Notes: generated by a model from the letters alone, not told the origin. A stretch of 64,000 nt of DNA from Solirubrobacter phytolaccae (GCF_027587195.1 NZ_JAPDDP010000003.1:124001-188000), one strand, 5' to 3'; numbered from the stretch's first letter, positions 40,430-49,809 are shown. Program-made: numbers and translations.

Positions 40430-40756
40430 ATGGCAGCCAACATCACCGACGTCAGCGACAACAACTTCCAGGCGGAAGTGCTCGAGAACGACAAGCCGGT
40501 GCTGGTGGACTTCTGGGCTCCCTGGTGTGGCCCGTGCCGTATGGTCGCCCCCGCGCTGGAGCAGATCGCGTCCGAGCGCGACGACCTGCGCATCGTCAAG
40601 CTGAACACCGACGAGAACCAGCAGACCGCGATCCAGTACCAGGTGCTCGCGATCCCGACCATGATCCTGTTCAAGAACGGGCAGGAAGTCACGCGGATCC
40701 AGGGCGCCAAGCCCAAGAAGGGCATCGAAGCCGACATCGAGCCCGCGCTGGCCTAG
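40430..40756 (+). CDS. trxA: Thioredoxin
   Basis: The 108-residue thioredoxin has the redox motif W-C-G-P-C in V-D-F-W-A-P-W-C-G-P-C-R, the structural cis-proline in A-I-P-T-M and a G-x-K-P-K-K-G ending. It reduces protein disulphides in the cytoplasm with thioredoxin reductase, which is not in this window. It has its own probable promoter and an AAGGGA ribosome-binding site. It is close to the usual family length. Confidence 0.97.
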   Translation: MAANITDVSDNNFQAEVLENDKPVLVDFWAPWCGPCRMVAPALEQIASERDDLRIVKLNTDENQQTAIQYQVLAIPTMILFKNGQEVTRIQGAKPKKGIEADIEPALA

Positions 40757-40762
40757 TAGGTT
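40757..40762 (+). promoter_or_regulatory. -10-like TAGGTT selecting TTG 40771
   Basis: TAGGTT starts inside the TAGTAG after trxA and ends 8 nt before TTG 40771. This start gives a clean DNA-binding N-terminus. Confidence 0.4.
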
Positions 40763-40770
40763 CCCGCCGG

Positions 40771-43700
40771 TTGAGCGCCGGCTGGAACATCAACCTCTGT
40801 GGCGAGCTCCGGGTGGAGCTCGCCGGTGAGCAGCGCGAGCTGCGTGGCCGCCAGGGCCGCCTCGCGTTCGCCTACCTCGTGCTGCACCGCGACCGCGCGG
40901 TGCGCCGGGACGAGCTGATCGACGCGCTGTGGGCGCACGAGGGCGCCCCGCCCTCGGACACGGCGCTCGCGCCCGTCCTCTCCCGCCTGCGCCGGGCGAT
41001 CGCGCCGGCGACGCTCGAAGGCCGCGAGACGCTGCGGTTGCACTTCCCGGCCCCGGTGTGGATCGACGTCGAAGCCATCCGCACCGCCGAGCCGCGCCAG
41101 GTCGCGGCGCTCACCGAGCCCGGGCTGCTGCCGCAGTTCGACGTGCCGTGGCTGCGCGAGCCCCGCGAGGCACTCGAGGAGCAGCGGCTGAACGCGCTCG
41201 AGTGGCTCGCCCGCGCCGGCGACGAGCGCGCCGGCCGTGAGGCGGTCGCCGCCGCGCCGTTCCGCGAGTCGGCGCGGGTGGCGCTGATCGAGGCGCTGAT
41301 CGCGCGCGGCAACCACGCCGAGGCGCTGCGCACCTACGACGAGCTGCGCGTGCTCTTGCGCGAGGAGCTCGGCACGACGCCCGGGCCAGACCTGATCGCG
41401 CTGCACGAGCGGCTGCTCGAGCCCGCGCCGCGAGTCCGCGCGGCGCGGCCCGCGGGCCTGGTCGAGCGCGAGGACGAGCTCGCCGCGATCACCGGCGCGC
41501 TCGCCCGGCTCGCCACGGGAGAGGGCGGCGTGCTGGCCTTCGAGGGTCCCGCCGGGATCGGCAAGACGCGGCTGCTCGGCGTGCTGCGCGAGCGCGCGCT
41601 GGACGCGGGCGTGACCGTGCTCGACGCCCGTGCGGGCGTGCTCGAGCGCGAGTTCGGCTTCGGCGTCGTGCGCCAGCTGTTCGAGGCGGTCGCCGCGGCC
41701 GACCCCCCGCCCGCCGGTGCCCGCGCGGTGTTCGGCGGCGAGGCGGTCGCGAGCGAGGGCCTGTTCTCGGTCTTGTCGGCGCTGTTCCAGTACACGGCGG
41801 GGCTCGCGACGCGCGGCCCGCTCGTGCTCGCGATCGACGACCTGCAGTGGAGCGACACGTCGTCGCTGCGGTTCGTCGCCTACCTCGCACGGCGGATCGC
41901 GGCGCTGCCCGTGCTCGTCGCGACGACCGTGCGCACCGGCGAGCCCGACGTCGACGAGCTGCTGCTGGGCGAGGTCGGGCAGGACCCGGCGACCGTCGCC
42001 GTGCAGCCGCGGCCCCTGAGCGCCGACGGAACCGCGGGCGTGGTCGGCGACGTGCTCGGCGCCGACGCCGACGGCGCGTTCGTGGCCGCCTGCCGGGAGG
42101 TCACCGGCGGCAACCCGTTGCTGCTGCGCCAGCTGCTCGCCGCGCTCGCCGCCGAGCAGGTGGTGCCGGACGCCGCGCACGCCGCGTCCGTGCGGGCGAT
42201 CGGCCCGCGCGCGGTCTCGAAGACCGTCCTGCTGCGGCTGGCGCGACTGCCGGCGCCGGCCGTCGACGTCGCCCGCGCGGTCGCCGTGCTCGGCGAAGGG
42301 CCGGAGCTCCCCGCGCTCGCGGCGCTGGCCGGGACGACCGAGGACGTCGCCGCGGAGACGATCGAGGCGCTGACGCGGGCCGAGATCCTGCGCGCCGACG
42401 AGCCGCTCGGCTTCGTCCACCCGCTCGTGCGCGACGCCGTCTACCTCGAGCTGCCCGCCGCCCGTCGCGGGCTCGAGCACGCGCGCGCCGCACGGCTGCT
42501 GGTGGACCTGGGCGCCACGCCCGAGCGGATCGCCGCGCAGCTGATGCTCGCCCCGCCGCGCGGGGACGCCTGGGTGGTCGAGCGGCTGCGGGAGGCGGCG
42601 CGGATCGCGATCGAGCGCGGCGCGCCCGACGCGGCGCTCACCCACCTCCAGCGGGCGCAGGACGAGCCGCCCGCGCCGGAAGAGCGCGCCGCGCTCACGC
42701 TCGAGCTGGGTACCGCCGCCGAGTTCCTGCGCGGGACGCCCGCCGCGGAGGCGCTCGCGCAGGCCCACGCGTCGCTCACCGATCCCGACGCCCGCGGCCT
42801 GGCCGCTCTGCTGCTCGCCCGCACGCTGCTGTTCATGGATCCGGCGGACGCGATGGACGTCGTCGACCGCGCGCTCGCCGAGCTGCAGCCCGGCCAGGAG
42901 GATCTCGAGTACGCGCTACGTGCGATCCGGATCGTCGGCGTGTTCTTCGGCGTCTCCGACCCCGCGAACCTGCGGGAGCTGGAGGCCTGGCGCGCCGGCC
43001 CACGCGGGCAGGGCCCTGGCGCCAAGACGCTGACCGCGATCACGTCCCTGGCGGTCGCGATCCTGCTCGGCGGCGGTGACGAGGCCGCGGCCCTCGCGCG
43101 TGAGTCGCTGGAGGGGGACGCGATGCCGCAGTTCGACCGCGGGACGTTCACGGTGCTCCCGGCGACCGTGCTGACCCTGGACGAGCCTGCCTCCTCCGAG
43201 CCCGAGTGGGTGCGAATCCGTGCGCTGTCGGCCCGCCGCGGCTCGGTGCTCGACGCGGTCGGCGCAGACCTGTGGAGCGGCTACGCCGCGCTCTGGACCG
43301 GCGACCTCGTCGCCGCTGTCGAGCGGCTGGAGCACGCGATGGAGGGCGAGGCGCTGTTCGGCAGCGCCGGCAACGCGCACATGGCGTACTCGTCCGCGTT
43401 CCTCGCGCTCGCGTGGCACGAGCGCGGCGACCGGGAGCGGGCGTGGGAGGCGCTGCGCCACGCCGGCGACCAGGCGGGCCCGTCCGATGGCGAGCGGTTC
43501 TGGATGATCAGCCACGCGGAGCTGCTGCTCGCGGACGGGGAGACGGCGCGGGCCCGCGCACTGGCGGAGGCGCTGGCGGCCACGCGGCCGCCCGACATGC
43601 ACCCGCTCTGGCATCCGTGGCGCTCCCTGCTCGCGCGAGCCGCGGCGGCGGAGGGCGATCGGGACACCGCGTCACGCCTCGCGGGCGAAGAGCTGGCGCT

Positions 43701-43914
43701 CGCTCGCCGGCGCGCCGCACCGTGGGTCGTGGGCCGGAGCCTGCGGCTGCTCGGCTCGCTGACCGGCGACGCTGACGCGTTGCGGGAAGCGGTGACGCTG
43801 CTCGACGCCACGTCGGCGCGCCTGGAGCGCGCCAAGGCGCACGCGGCGGCCGGCAACCACGCGCTCGCGTCCGAGCTCGCGCGGGCGTGCGGCGCGGTCC
43901 GCCTCGCCGTCTGA
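40771..43914 (+). CDS. Large AAA/BTAD transcriptional regulator
   Basis: From TTG 40771 the protein has 1047 residues. An OmpR-type winged helix lies at about 1-95 (L-R-G-R-Q-G-R-L-A-F-A-Y-L, R-D-E-L-I-D-A-L-W). A BTAD-like helical domain follows at about 95-225 (E-A-L-R-T-Y-D-E-L-R-V-L-L-R-E-E-L-G-T-T-P-G). The AAA ATPase has Walker A G-P-A-G-I-G-K-T at about 259-266 and Walker B L-V-L-A-I-D-D-L-Q-W. The long helical C-terminus is TPR-like. There is no C-terminal LuxR helix-turn-helix. SARP-like regulators of this shape often control specialised metabolism. No such cluster adjoins it, so the target is unknown. Confidence 0.85.
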   Translation: MSAGWNINLCGELRVELAGEQRELRGRQGRLAFAYLVLHRDRAVRRDELIDALWAHEGAPPSDTALAPVLSRLRRAIAPATLEGRETLRLHFPAPVWIDVEAIRTAEPRQVAALTEPGLLPQFDVPWLREPREALEEQRLNALEWLARAGDERAGREAVAAAPFRESARVALIEALIARGNHAEALRTYDELRVLLREELGTTPGPDLIALHERLLEPAPRVRAARPAGLVEREDELAAITGALARLATGEGGVLAFEGPAGIGKTRLLGVLRERALDAGVTVLDARAGVLEREFGFGVVRQLFEAVAAADPPPAGARAVFGGEAVASEGLFSVLSALFQYTAGLATRGPLVLAIDDLQWSDTSSLRFVAYLARRIAALPVLVATTVRTGEPDVDELLLGEVGQDPATVAVQPRPLSADGTAGVVGDVLGADADGAFVAACREVTGGNPLLLRQLLAALAAEQVVPDAAHAASVRAIGPRAVSKTVLLRLARLPAPAVDVARAVAVLGEGPELPALAALAGTTEDVAAETIEALTRAEILRADEPLGFVHPLVRDAVYLELPAARRGLEHARAARLLVDLGATPERIAAQLMLAPPRGDAWVVERLREAARIAIERGAPDAALTHLQRAQDEPPAPEERAALTLELGTAAEFLRGTPAAEALAQAHASLTDPDARGLAALLLARTLLFMDPADAMDVVDRALAELQPGQEDLEYALRAIRIVGVFFGVSDPANLRELEAWRAGPRGQGPGAKTLTAITSLAVAILLGGGDEAAALARESLEGDAMPQFDRGTFTVLPATVLTLDEPASSEPEWVRIRALSARRGSVLDAVGADLWSGYAALWTGDLVAAVERLEHAMEGEALFGSAGNAHMAYSSAFLALAWHERGDRERAWEALRHAGDQAGPSDGERFWMISHAELLLADGETARARALAEALAATRPPDMHPLWHPWRSLLARAAAAEGDRDTASRLAGEELALARRRAAPWVVGRSLRLLGSLTGDADALREAVTLLDATSARLERAKAHAAAGNHALASELARACGAVRLAV

Positions 43915-43931
43915 CGTCGATCTGCAGCATG

Positions 43932-43954
43932 TCGCGGGGCATCGTGCCCCGCGA
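43932..43954. terminator. Bidirectional hairpin between convergent genes
   Basis: TCGCGGGGCA and TGCCCCGCGA form a perfect 10-bp stem around a TCG triloop. It sits between the regulator (ending 43914) and the convergent secreted-protein gene (ending 43977). Confidence 0.6.
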
Positions 43955-43976
43955 GCGTTGCCGGAACGTTGCCGCG

Positions 43977-44714
43977 CTAGGGCTCGACCGTGACGGTCGT
44001 GGCAACACCGAGCACGGTGACGCGATACACGCCGGGCTCGAGTCCGTTCAGCCCCACGCCGACGATCTCACGCCTCCCCGGTTCGAGCAGCGTCACGGCC
44101 GGCAGATCGACGCAAGTCGGCTGCGCGCTCCCGGGCGGCAACACGGTTCCCGCGCAGTCGGAGAGGATCGCGTCACCGTCAAGCGTCGTCCAGCGCGGCC
44201 GCAGGATGGCGGGTACGCCGAAGCAGCCCGGGCCGCGGCTCGTGATCTCGGCCGTGACCGCGCCACCAGCCTTGACGACCGTCGGCGTGATGACGATGTC
44301 GGCACTTCCGGCATCACCCCCGGCGCACGGGTCGGATGCCGGCACCGAGGGCGGCGGCGTCGCCGTCGACACGGGCGCGACCGTCGGTGTGGGAGCGGGA
44401 GCGGCGACCGTGACGGTGCGCGATCGCAGACGCTTCCCGTCCTTCACTCGCAGCGCGTAGGTGCCGACCCGTCCGAGCGTCGCCGACAGCGTTCCTCGCT
44501 TCAGACTGCGCCGGGCCACGGTCGCAATCGGCTTGCCGGCCGCGTTCGTGCGCACCACCGAGACCGCCACCTTGCGTTTGGCCGCCACGGTGATCGCGAT
44601 CTGCTCACCCGGCTTGTACTCGCGCTGGGCGGGCCAGGTGATCTTGGTCGCCGCCGCGTTGGCCGGCGCGGCGAAGAGCAGCAGCGCGGCGAGCGTGAGG
44701 AGCGCGGGCCGCAT
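43977..44714 (-). CDS. Secreted protein, tandem paralogue A
   Basis: The 245-residue protein has a Sec signal peptide (A-N-A-A). Its N-terminal beta domain (I-T-W-P-A-Q-R-E-Y-K-P-G-E-Q-I-A, then V-S-V-V-R-T-N-A-A-G-K-P-I-A) is shared with the gene upstream. A Thr/Pro linker and a different C-terminal beta domain with cysteines follow (D-P-C-A-G-G, G-P-G-C-F-G, S-D-C-A). Its function is unknown. It follows paralogue B with 1 nt between stop and start. Confidence 0.65.
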   Translation of the reverse strand: MRPALLTLAALLLFAAPANAAATKITWPAQREYKPGEQIAITVAAKRKVAVSVVRTNAAGKPIATVARRSLKRGTLSATLGRVGTYALRVKDGKRLRSRTVTVAAPAPTPTVAPVSTATPPPSVPASDPCAGGDAGSADIVITPTVVKAGGAVTAEITSRGPGCFGVPAILRPRWTTLDGDAILSDCAGTVLPPGSAQPTCVDLPAVTLLEPGRREIVGVGLNGLEPGVYRVTVLGVATTVTVEP

Positions 44715-44715
44715 C

Positions 44716-45414
44716 TCAGGCCACCACTTCGAACTCGGGCCACGTCGCGGCACCCTCTTCGAACAACCGGTACTTCCCGGGCGCCGCGTCCGCGGCCACG
44801 GACAGGACCTTCGTGAACACGGCGCCCTTCGAGAACAGGAAGGCGATGCTCGGGACCGGCTGCTGCCACGGGACGGGCTGCCACGTTCCATCGGGCTGCT
44901 GGGCCTCGAGCCCGTAGCCGAGGCCGACGGCCCAGCAGCCGTCGCTCGTGTTCACGATGGAGTACGGCTTGATCTCGCCGGGACGGATCGTCGTGATCGC
45001 GAACTGCACGTCGACGGTCTTGACGGTCGCCGGGGCGCAATCCCACGGCGACGGCGCCTTCGCGGCGGGCGGCGTGACCGGAGCCGGCGGCTCGGGCGGC
45101 GCGACCGCCTTGACCGCCCGGCTGCGGACGCGCGCCCCGTCGTCCACGCGGACCGCGTAGGTGCCGGCGGCGGCGAGCTTCGCCTTCAACGTGCCCGCCT
45201 TTAGGCTGCGCTTGGCGACGCGGGCGATCGGCTTCCCGGCGGCGTTCGTCCGGACCACCGAGACCTGCACCTTGCGTTGCGCCTTCACCGTGACGGCGAC
45301 TTCATCGCCTGGCTTCACCTCACGATCGGAGGGCCAGGTGACCTTGACCGACGCGGCCTGAGCCGGCGCGGAGACGACAAGCAGTGCGAGGAAAGTGAGA
45401 AGCGCGGTCCGCAT
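44716..45414 (-). CDS. Secreted protein, tandem paralogue B
   Basis: The 232-residue protein has a signal peptide (P-A-Q-A-A). Its N-terminal domain is the same as in paralogue A (V-T-W-P-S-D-R-E-V-K-P-G-D-E, V-S-V-V-R-T-N-A-A-G-K-P-I-A-R-V-A-K-R-S-L-K). The C-terminal domain differs, resembling a bacterial Ig-like plateau domain (Y-S-I-V-N-T-S-D-G-C-W ... G-Y-G-L-E-A-Q-Q). The ATG at 45414 matches the paralogue's start. A GTG at 45435 would add 7 residues. It probably acts outside the cell. Confidence 0.65.
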   Translation of the reverse strand: MRTALLTFLALLVVSAPAQAASVKVTWPSDREVKPGDEVAVTVKAQRKVQVSVVRTNAAGKPIARVAKRSLKAGTLKAKLAAAGTYAVRVDDGARVRSRAVKAVAPPEPPAPVTPPAAKAPSPWDCAPATVKTVDVQFAITTIRPGEIKPYSIVNTSDGCWAVGLGYGLEAQQPDGTWQPVPWQQPVPSIAFLFSKGAVFTKVLSVAADAAPGKYRLFEEGAATWPEFEVVA

Positions 45415-45450
45415 GCGCTGAGTACTAGCGGACACGCGCCAACACTGAAC

Positions 45451-48400
45451 CTAAAGATTCGCCCTCTGGACGGCTATATGAAGTGACCGTCCCTCGATGG
45501 TCACGGGTTCGACGCCGCCGGCGCCGTTGTACTCCGCCTCGACCGCGAGCGTCTCGCGCTTGACGTAGGCCTCGTGCTCGCGTGCGGCGGCCAGCAGCTC
45601 CTCGTCGCCGCCGAGGCCGAGCGTGATCCGATCCTCGACCTGCAGGCCCGCGGACTTGCGCGCGTTCTGGATCGCGTGCACGATCTCCCGCGCCAGGCCC
45701 TCGCGGCGCAGCTCGTCGTCGAGCTCGAGCTCGAGCGCGACGGCGTGCGAGCCCTCGCGTTCGAGCTGGTAGCCCTCGAGCGGGCTCATGGCGAGCATCA
45801 GGTCGTCCGCGCCGAGCTCGTGGTCGTGCCCGTCGATGCTGATGGCGACGGTTGCGCCGCCGCGCAGCGCGTCGGCGACGTGCCCCGGATCGAGCGCGGC
45901 CACGGCGGCCGCGACCTGCGGCATCTGCTTGCCGAAGCGCGGGCCGAGCGCACGGTAGTTGGGCTTGACCTCGTAGGAGCCGAGCTCGTCGGCCTGCGAG
46001 ACGTACCGCAGCTCCTTGACGTTGAGCTCCTCGCGGGCGACGTCGGCGAGCTGCTCGATCGCGTCCCGTTCGGCGCCGGACGCGACGACCACGGCGGCGC
46101 GCAGCGGCTGGCGGACCTTCAGCTTGGCCTGGCCGCGCGCGGCGAGGCCGAGGCGGACGGTCTCGCGCACGGTCGCCATCGCGAACTCCAGCGCCTCGTC
46201 GCGCTCCCCGGGCTCGGGCCAGTCGCACAGGTGCACGCTCGGCTCGGTGCCGTCGAGGTTGCCGTAGATCTCGTCCGCGATGAACGGGACGAACGGCGCG
46301 AGCAGCTTCGTGACCGTGACCAGCGCGGTGCGCAGCGTGGCGAACGCAGCCGGGTCGCCGTCCCAGAAGCGGCGACGCGAGCGGCGCACGTACCAGTTCG
46401 AGAGGTCGTCGACGAAGGCCTGGATCGTCTGGCCGGCGCGCGTGGCGTCGTAGTGCTCCAGGCGGTCGGTGACGGTCTCGACGGTGGCGCTCAGGCGCGA
46501 AAGCACCCAGCGGTCCAGGTCGTTCGCCGGCGCCACGTCCTCCGGCGCCACGTCGTTGACGTTCGCGTACAGGACGTAGAAGCCGTACGTGTTCCACAGC
46601 TGCAGCAGGAACTGACGCAGCGACTCACCGACGGTGTCGGTGTCGAAGTTGTAGCCGTCCCACGGCAGCTTGGTGGCCAGGAAGTACCAGCGGAAGGCGT
46701 CCGCGCCGTGGCGGTCGATGACGTCCCAGGGCACGACGATGTTGCCGAGCGACTTGGACATCTTCTTGCCCGTCGGGTCGGCGATGTGGCCGAGGCTCAG
46801 GCACGTCTTGTAGCTGGACTGGTCGAACAGGAGCGTGCTGATCGCGAGCAGCGAGTAGAACCAGCCGCGCGTCTGGTCGATGCCCTCGCAGATGTAGTCG
46901 GCGGGGAACTGCTGCTCGAACTTGTCCTGGTTCTCGAACGGCGCGTGCCACTGCGCGAACGGCATGCTGCCGCTGTCGAACCAGACGTCGATGACCTCGG
47001 GAACGCGGCGGAGCGGCTCGCCACCGGTCGGCGACGGGATCGTCACGTCGTCCACGAACGGGCGGTGCGGGTCGTCCAGCTCGACGCCTGAGAGCTCCTT
47101 GAGCTCCGCGAACGAGCCGACGCAGACGGTCTCGCCCGCCTCGTTGCGCCAGATCGGCAGCGGCGTGCCCCAGTAGCGCTCGCGGGACAGCGCCCAGTCC
47201 ACGTTGTTCTCGAGCCAGCGACCCATGCGGCCGTGCTTGATGTGCTCCGGATGCCAGTCGACGCTCTCGTTGGCGGCGAGCAGGCGGTCCTTGATCTGCG
47301 ACGTGCGGATGTACCAGGACGGCTTGGCGTAGTAGAGCAGCGGCGTGCCGCAGCGCCAGCAGTGCGGGTAGGCGTGGAAGAGCTTCTCGGCGCGGTACAG
47401 GCGACCGCGCGCCTCGAGGTCCTTGATCAGGTCCTCGTCGGCGTCCTTGACGAAGCGGCCCGCGTACTCCCCGATCCGCTCGTCGTAGGTGCCGTTGGAC
47501 TGGACCGGGTTGATCACGGCCAGGCCCTGCTCGGCGCCGAGGCGGAAGTCGTCCTCACCGAAGGCGATCGCGGTGTGGACGATGCCGGTGCCGTCGTCGG
47601 CGGAGACGAAGTCGGCGGGCAGGACGGTGTGGCCCTTCTCGCCGTACTCGGAGGCCGGGATGTACGGGAACGGCGGCTCGTAGCCGGCGCCGACCATGTC
47701 CGCGCCCTTGAAGCGGTCCACGACCTGCGCGCCCTCGCCGACGACGCGGGCGACCAGCGCCTCGGCCAGCACCTCGCCGTTGCTCGTGCGCACGTAGGTC
47801 AGCTCGGGGTCGACGGCGACCGCGGCGTTGGAGACGAGCGTCCACGGAGTGGTGGTCCAGACGAGCAGCTCGTCGCCCTCGCGCAGCACGCCGTGCGGCT
47901 TGTTGATCGGGTAGCGGACGAAGACGCTCGGGTCCTCGACGTCCTTGTAGCCCTGGCTGACCTCGTGGGAGGACAGCGCCGTGCCGTCCTTCGGGCAGTA
48001 CGGGACGACCTTGAAGCCCTCGTACAGCAGGTCCTTCTTCCACAGCTCGCCCAGCGCCCACCAGACCGACTCGACGTAGTCGGTGTCCAGCGTGCGGTAC
48101 GGGTCATCCAGGTCGACCCAGTAGCCGATCCGCTCGGTGAGCTTGGTCCAGTCCTCGAGGTACTCGAAGACCGACTCGCGGCACTTCGCGTTGAACTCCG
48201 CGATGCCGTACTCCTCGATCTCCTTCTTGTCGTCGATGCCGAGTTGCTTCTGCACGGCGATCTCGACTGGGAGGCCGTGGCAGTCCCAGCCGCCCTTGCG
48301 GTAGGAGTAGAACCCGCGCATCGTCTTGTAGCGCGGGAAGACGTCCTTGAAGACGCGGGCGAGGACGTGGTGCGAGCCGGGCTTGCCATTGGCGGTCGGC

Positions 48401-48546
48401 GGGCCCTCGTAGAACACGTAGGGCGGCGCGCCCTCGCGGCGCTTGAGGGACTCGTTGTAGACGTCCAGCTCACGCCAGCGCTCGAGGACCTTCTCCTCGA
48501 GCTCCGGGAAGGAGACGTTCTCGGGCAGGGGGCGATGGGGCGGCAC
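45451..48546 (-). CDS. ileS: Isoleucyl-tRNA synthetase, type 2
   Basis: The 1031-residue enzyme attaches isoleucine to its tRNA. The class-I motifs are P-P-T-A-N-G-K-P-G-S-H-H-V-L (HIGH variant usual in type-2 enzymes) and K-K-M-S-K-S-L-G-N. The editing domain has W-T-T-T-P-W-T-L, G-T-G-I-V-H-T-A. The anticodon-binding part is long and lacks the type-1 zinc finger. Type-2 (eukaryote-like) enzymes often resist mupirocin, so this species may be naturally resistant; that is inference. The start is GTG with minus-strand TAGACT 9 nt upstream. Confidence 0.96.
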   Translation of the reverse strand: MPPHRPLPENVSFPELEEKVLERWRELDVYNESLKRREGAPPYVFYEGPPTANGKPGSHHVLARVFKDVFPRYKTMRGFYSYRKGGWDCHGLPVEIAVQKQLGIDDKKEIEEYGIAEFNAKCRESVFEYLEDWTKLTERIGYWVDLDDPYRTLDTDYVESVWWALGELWKKDLLYEGFKVVPYCPKDGTALSSHEVSQGYKDVEDPSVFVRYPINKPHGVLREGDELLVWTTTPWTLVSNAAVAVDPELTYVRTSNGEVLAEALVARVVGEGAQVVDRFKGADMVGAGYEPPFPYIPASEYGEKGHTVLPADFVSADDGTGIVHTAIAFGEDDFRLGAEQGLAVINPVQSNGTYDERIGEYAGRFVKDADEDLIKDLEARGRLYRAEKLFHAYPHCWRCGTPLLYYAKPSWYIRTSQIKDRLLAANESVDWHPEHIKHGRMGRWLENNVDWALSRERYWGTPLPIWRNEAGETVCVGSFAELKELSGVELDDPHRPFVDDVTIPSPTGGEPLRRVPEVIDVWFDSGSMPFAQWHAPFENQDKFEQQFPADYICEGIDQTRGWFYSLLAISTLLFDQSSYKTCLSLGHIADPTGKKMSKSLGNIVVPWDVIDRHGADAFRWYFLATKLPWDGYNFDTDTVGESLRQFLLQLWNTYGFYVLYANVNDVAPEDVAPANDLDRWVLSRLSATVETVTDRLEHYDATRAGQTIQAFVDDLSNWYVRRSRRRFWDGDPAAFATLRTALVTVTKLLAPFVPFIADEIYGNLDGTEPSVHLCDWPEPGERDEALEFAMATVRETVRLGLAARGQAKLKVRQPLRAAVVVASGAERDAIEQLADVAREELNVKELRYVSQADELGSYEVKPNYRALGPRFGKQMPQVAAAVAALDPGHVADALRGGATVAISIDGHDHELGADDLMLAMSPLEGYQLEREGSHAVALELELDDELRREGLAREIVHAIQNARKSAGLQVEDRITLGLGGDEELLAAAREHEAYVKRETLAVEAEYNGAGGVEPVTIEGRSLHIAVQRANL

Positions 48547-48555
48547 TGGTGTCGA

Positions 48556-48561
48556 AGTCTA
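48556..48561 (-). promoter_or_regulatory. -10-like TAGACT for ileS
   Basis: Minus-strand TAGACT ends 9 nt before GTG 48546 with no Shine-Dalgarno. Confidence 0.4.
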
Positions 48562-48571
48562 GGCCGCGCGG

Positions 48572-48577
48572 TAGGTT
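48572..48577 (+). promoter_or_regulatory. -10-like TAGGTT for the divergent gene
   Basis: TAGGTT ends 7 nt before GTG 48585. It lies 10 bp from the ileS element on the other strand. Confidence 0.4.
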
Positions 48578-48584
48578 CGAATCC

Positions 48585-49031
48585 GTGACGATGAAACGGG
48601 GACTCGCGCTGGTGTCTGCCGGGCTGGCCTTCTTCCTGCTGTTGCTGCTCGGGATCGTGTTCTTCACGCGCGACGAGGACAACTTCCAGGCGGACAACCT
48701 GCTGGCCGAGGACTTCACGCTGGCCGTGAGCCAGGCGGCCGAGGAAGGCGGGCGCCTGGAGCTGCGCACCGTGGCCTCGTTCCCGTACGACCGCGTGCTG
48801 CTCGTCCAGCCGGGCACGCCGCGTGAAGCGATCTCGCGGGAGCTCGGCCGCGAGTGGACCGGGATCGACACCGTCGACGGCGGCGATCTGCTGATCTTCC
48901 TGCGTGATGACGAGGTCGTGCGCTTTGCCGATTACCGCGGGACCGGACGCTTCGAGGGCTTCGAGCGGCCGTTCGACGAGCTTCCGGCCGAGCTGGCCGT
49001 GGACGCGGGGCGGGTGATCCGGCCCGGATGA
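48585..49031 (+). CDS. Single-pass membrane protein of unknown function
   Basis: The 148-residue protein starts V-T-M-K-R-G-L and has one membrane helix (about residues 6-28). A soluble extracytoplasmic domain of about 120 residues follows (L-A-V-S-Q-A-A-E-E-G-G, F-P-Y-D-R-V-L-L-V-Q-P-G-T-P). No known motif was recognised. GTG 48585 is favoured by the -10-like TAGGTT; ATG 48591 is an alternative. It is coupled to the PPK2 gene by ATGA. Confidence 0.6.
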   Translation: MTMKRGLALVSAGLAFFLLLLLGIVFFTRDEDNFQADNLLAEDFTLAVSQAAEEGGRLELRTVASFPYDRVLLVQPGTPREAISRELGREWTGIDTVDGGDLLIFLRDDEVVRFADYRGTGRFEGFERPFDELPAELAVDAGRVIRPG

Positions 49032-49759
49032 GCGGCGCACTCGACGCGTTGGACCTCACGCTGAAGCTCTCGCGTGAGGAGGAGGCGGAGCAGCTCAAGG
49101 CCGCGCAGCTGCGGATGCTCGAGCTGCGGCTGCAGCTCGGCGGGCAGACCGCGAAGGAGCTCGGGCCGCCGCTGTGCGTGCTCTTCGAGGGCTGGGACGC
49201 GTCCGGCAAGGGCGGCGCGATCAAGCGGCTCGTCGACGGGCTGGACCCGCGGCACGTGCGCGTCGTCCAGTACGCGGCGCCTACGCCGGACGAGAAGCGC
49301 CACCAGTACCTGCTGCGCTTCGGCTCGGCGCTGCCGGGCTGGGGCGGGATGGCGGTGCTCGACCGCTCCTGGTACGGGCGCGTGCTCGTCGAGCGCGTCG
49401 AGGGCTTCGCCACGCAGGCCGAGTGGGAGCGGGCCTACGGCGAGATCAACGACTACGAGCGGGCGCTCTGCGAGGACGGGATGATCCTCCTCAAGTTCTG
49501 GCTGCACGTCTCGGCCGACGAGCAGCTCAAGCGCTTCAAGGCGCGTGAGAAGGACCCGCTGAAGTCCTGGAAGCTGACCGACGAGGACTGGCGCAACCGC
49601 GGCAAGCGCGCGGAGTACGAGACCGCGATCGAGGAGATGGTCCGGCGCACGTCGACGGACGTCGCGCCGTGGTCGCTCGTTCCCGCCGAGTCCAAGCGCT
49701 ACGCGCGGGTGGCGGTGCTGAACACCGTGATCGAAGCGGTGGAGAAGCGGCTCGCCTAG
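49028..49759 (+). CDS. ppk2: Polyphosphate kinase 2 family
   Basis: The 243-residue P-loop kinase has Walker A G-W-D-A-S-G-K-G-G-A-I-K, Walker B-like M-A-V-L-D-R-S-W-Y-G-R and the lid segment K-x-x-E-x-D-P-L-K-S-W-K-L. PPK2 enzymes use polyphosphate to phosphorylate nucleotides (or the reverse). Class assignment and the preferred nucleotide are not clear from length alone. ATG overlaps the preceding stop. Confidence 0.9.
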   Translation: MSGALDALDLTLKLSREEEAEQLKAAQLRMLELRLQLGGQTAKELGPPLCVLFEGWDASGKGGAIKRLVDGLDPRHVRVVQYAAPTPDEKRHQYLLRFGSALPGWGGMAVLDRSWYGRVLVERVEGFATQAEWERAYGEINDYERALCEDGMILLKFWLHVSADEQLKRFKAREKDPLKSWKLTDEDWRNRGKRAEYETAIEEMVRRTSTDVAPWSLVPAESKRYARVAVLNTVIEAVEKRLA

Positions 49760-49760
49760 C

Positions 49761-49809
49761 GCGAGTTCGCGGGCGGCCCCGCGCCCCGCTCACGCTTCGC
49801 CGAACTCGC
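49761..49809. terminator. Long-loop inverted repeat downstream of ppk2
   Basis: GCGAGTTCG (49761-49769) pairs with CGAACTCGC (49801-49809) around 31 nt. It lies next to a tighter hairpin between convergent genes. Confidence 0.4.
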
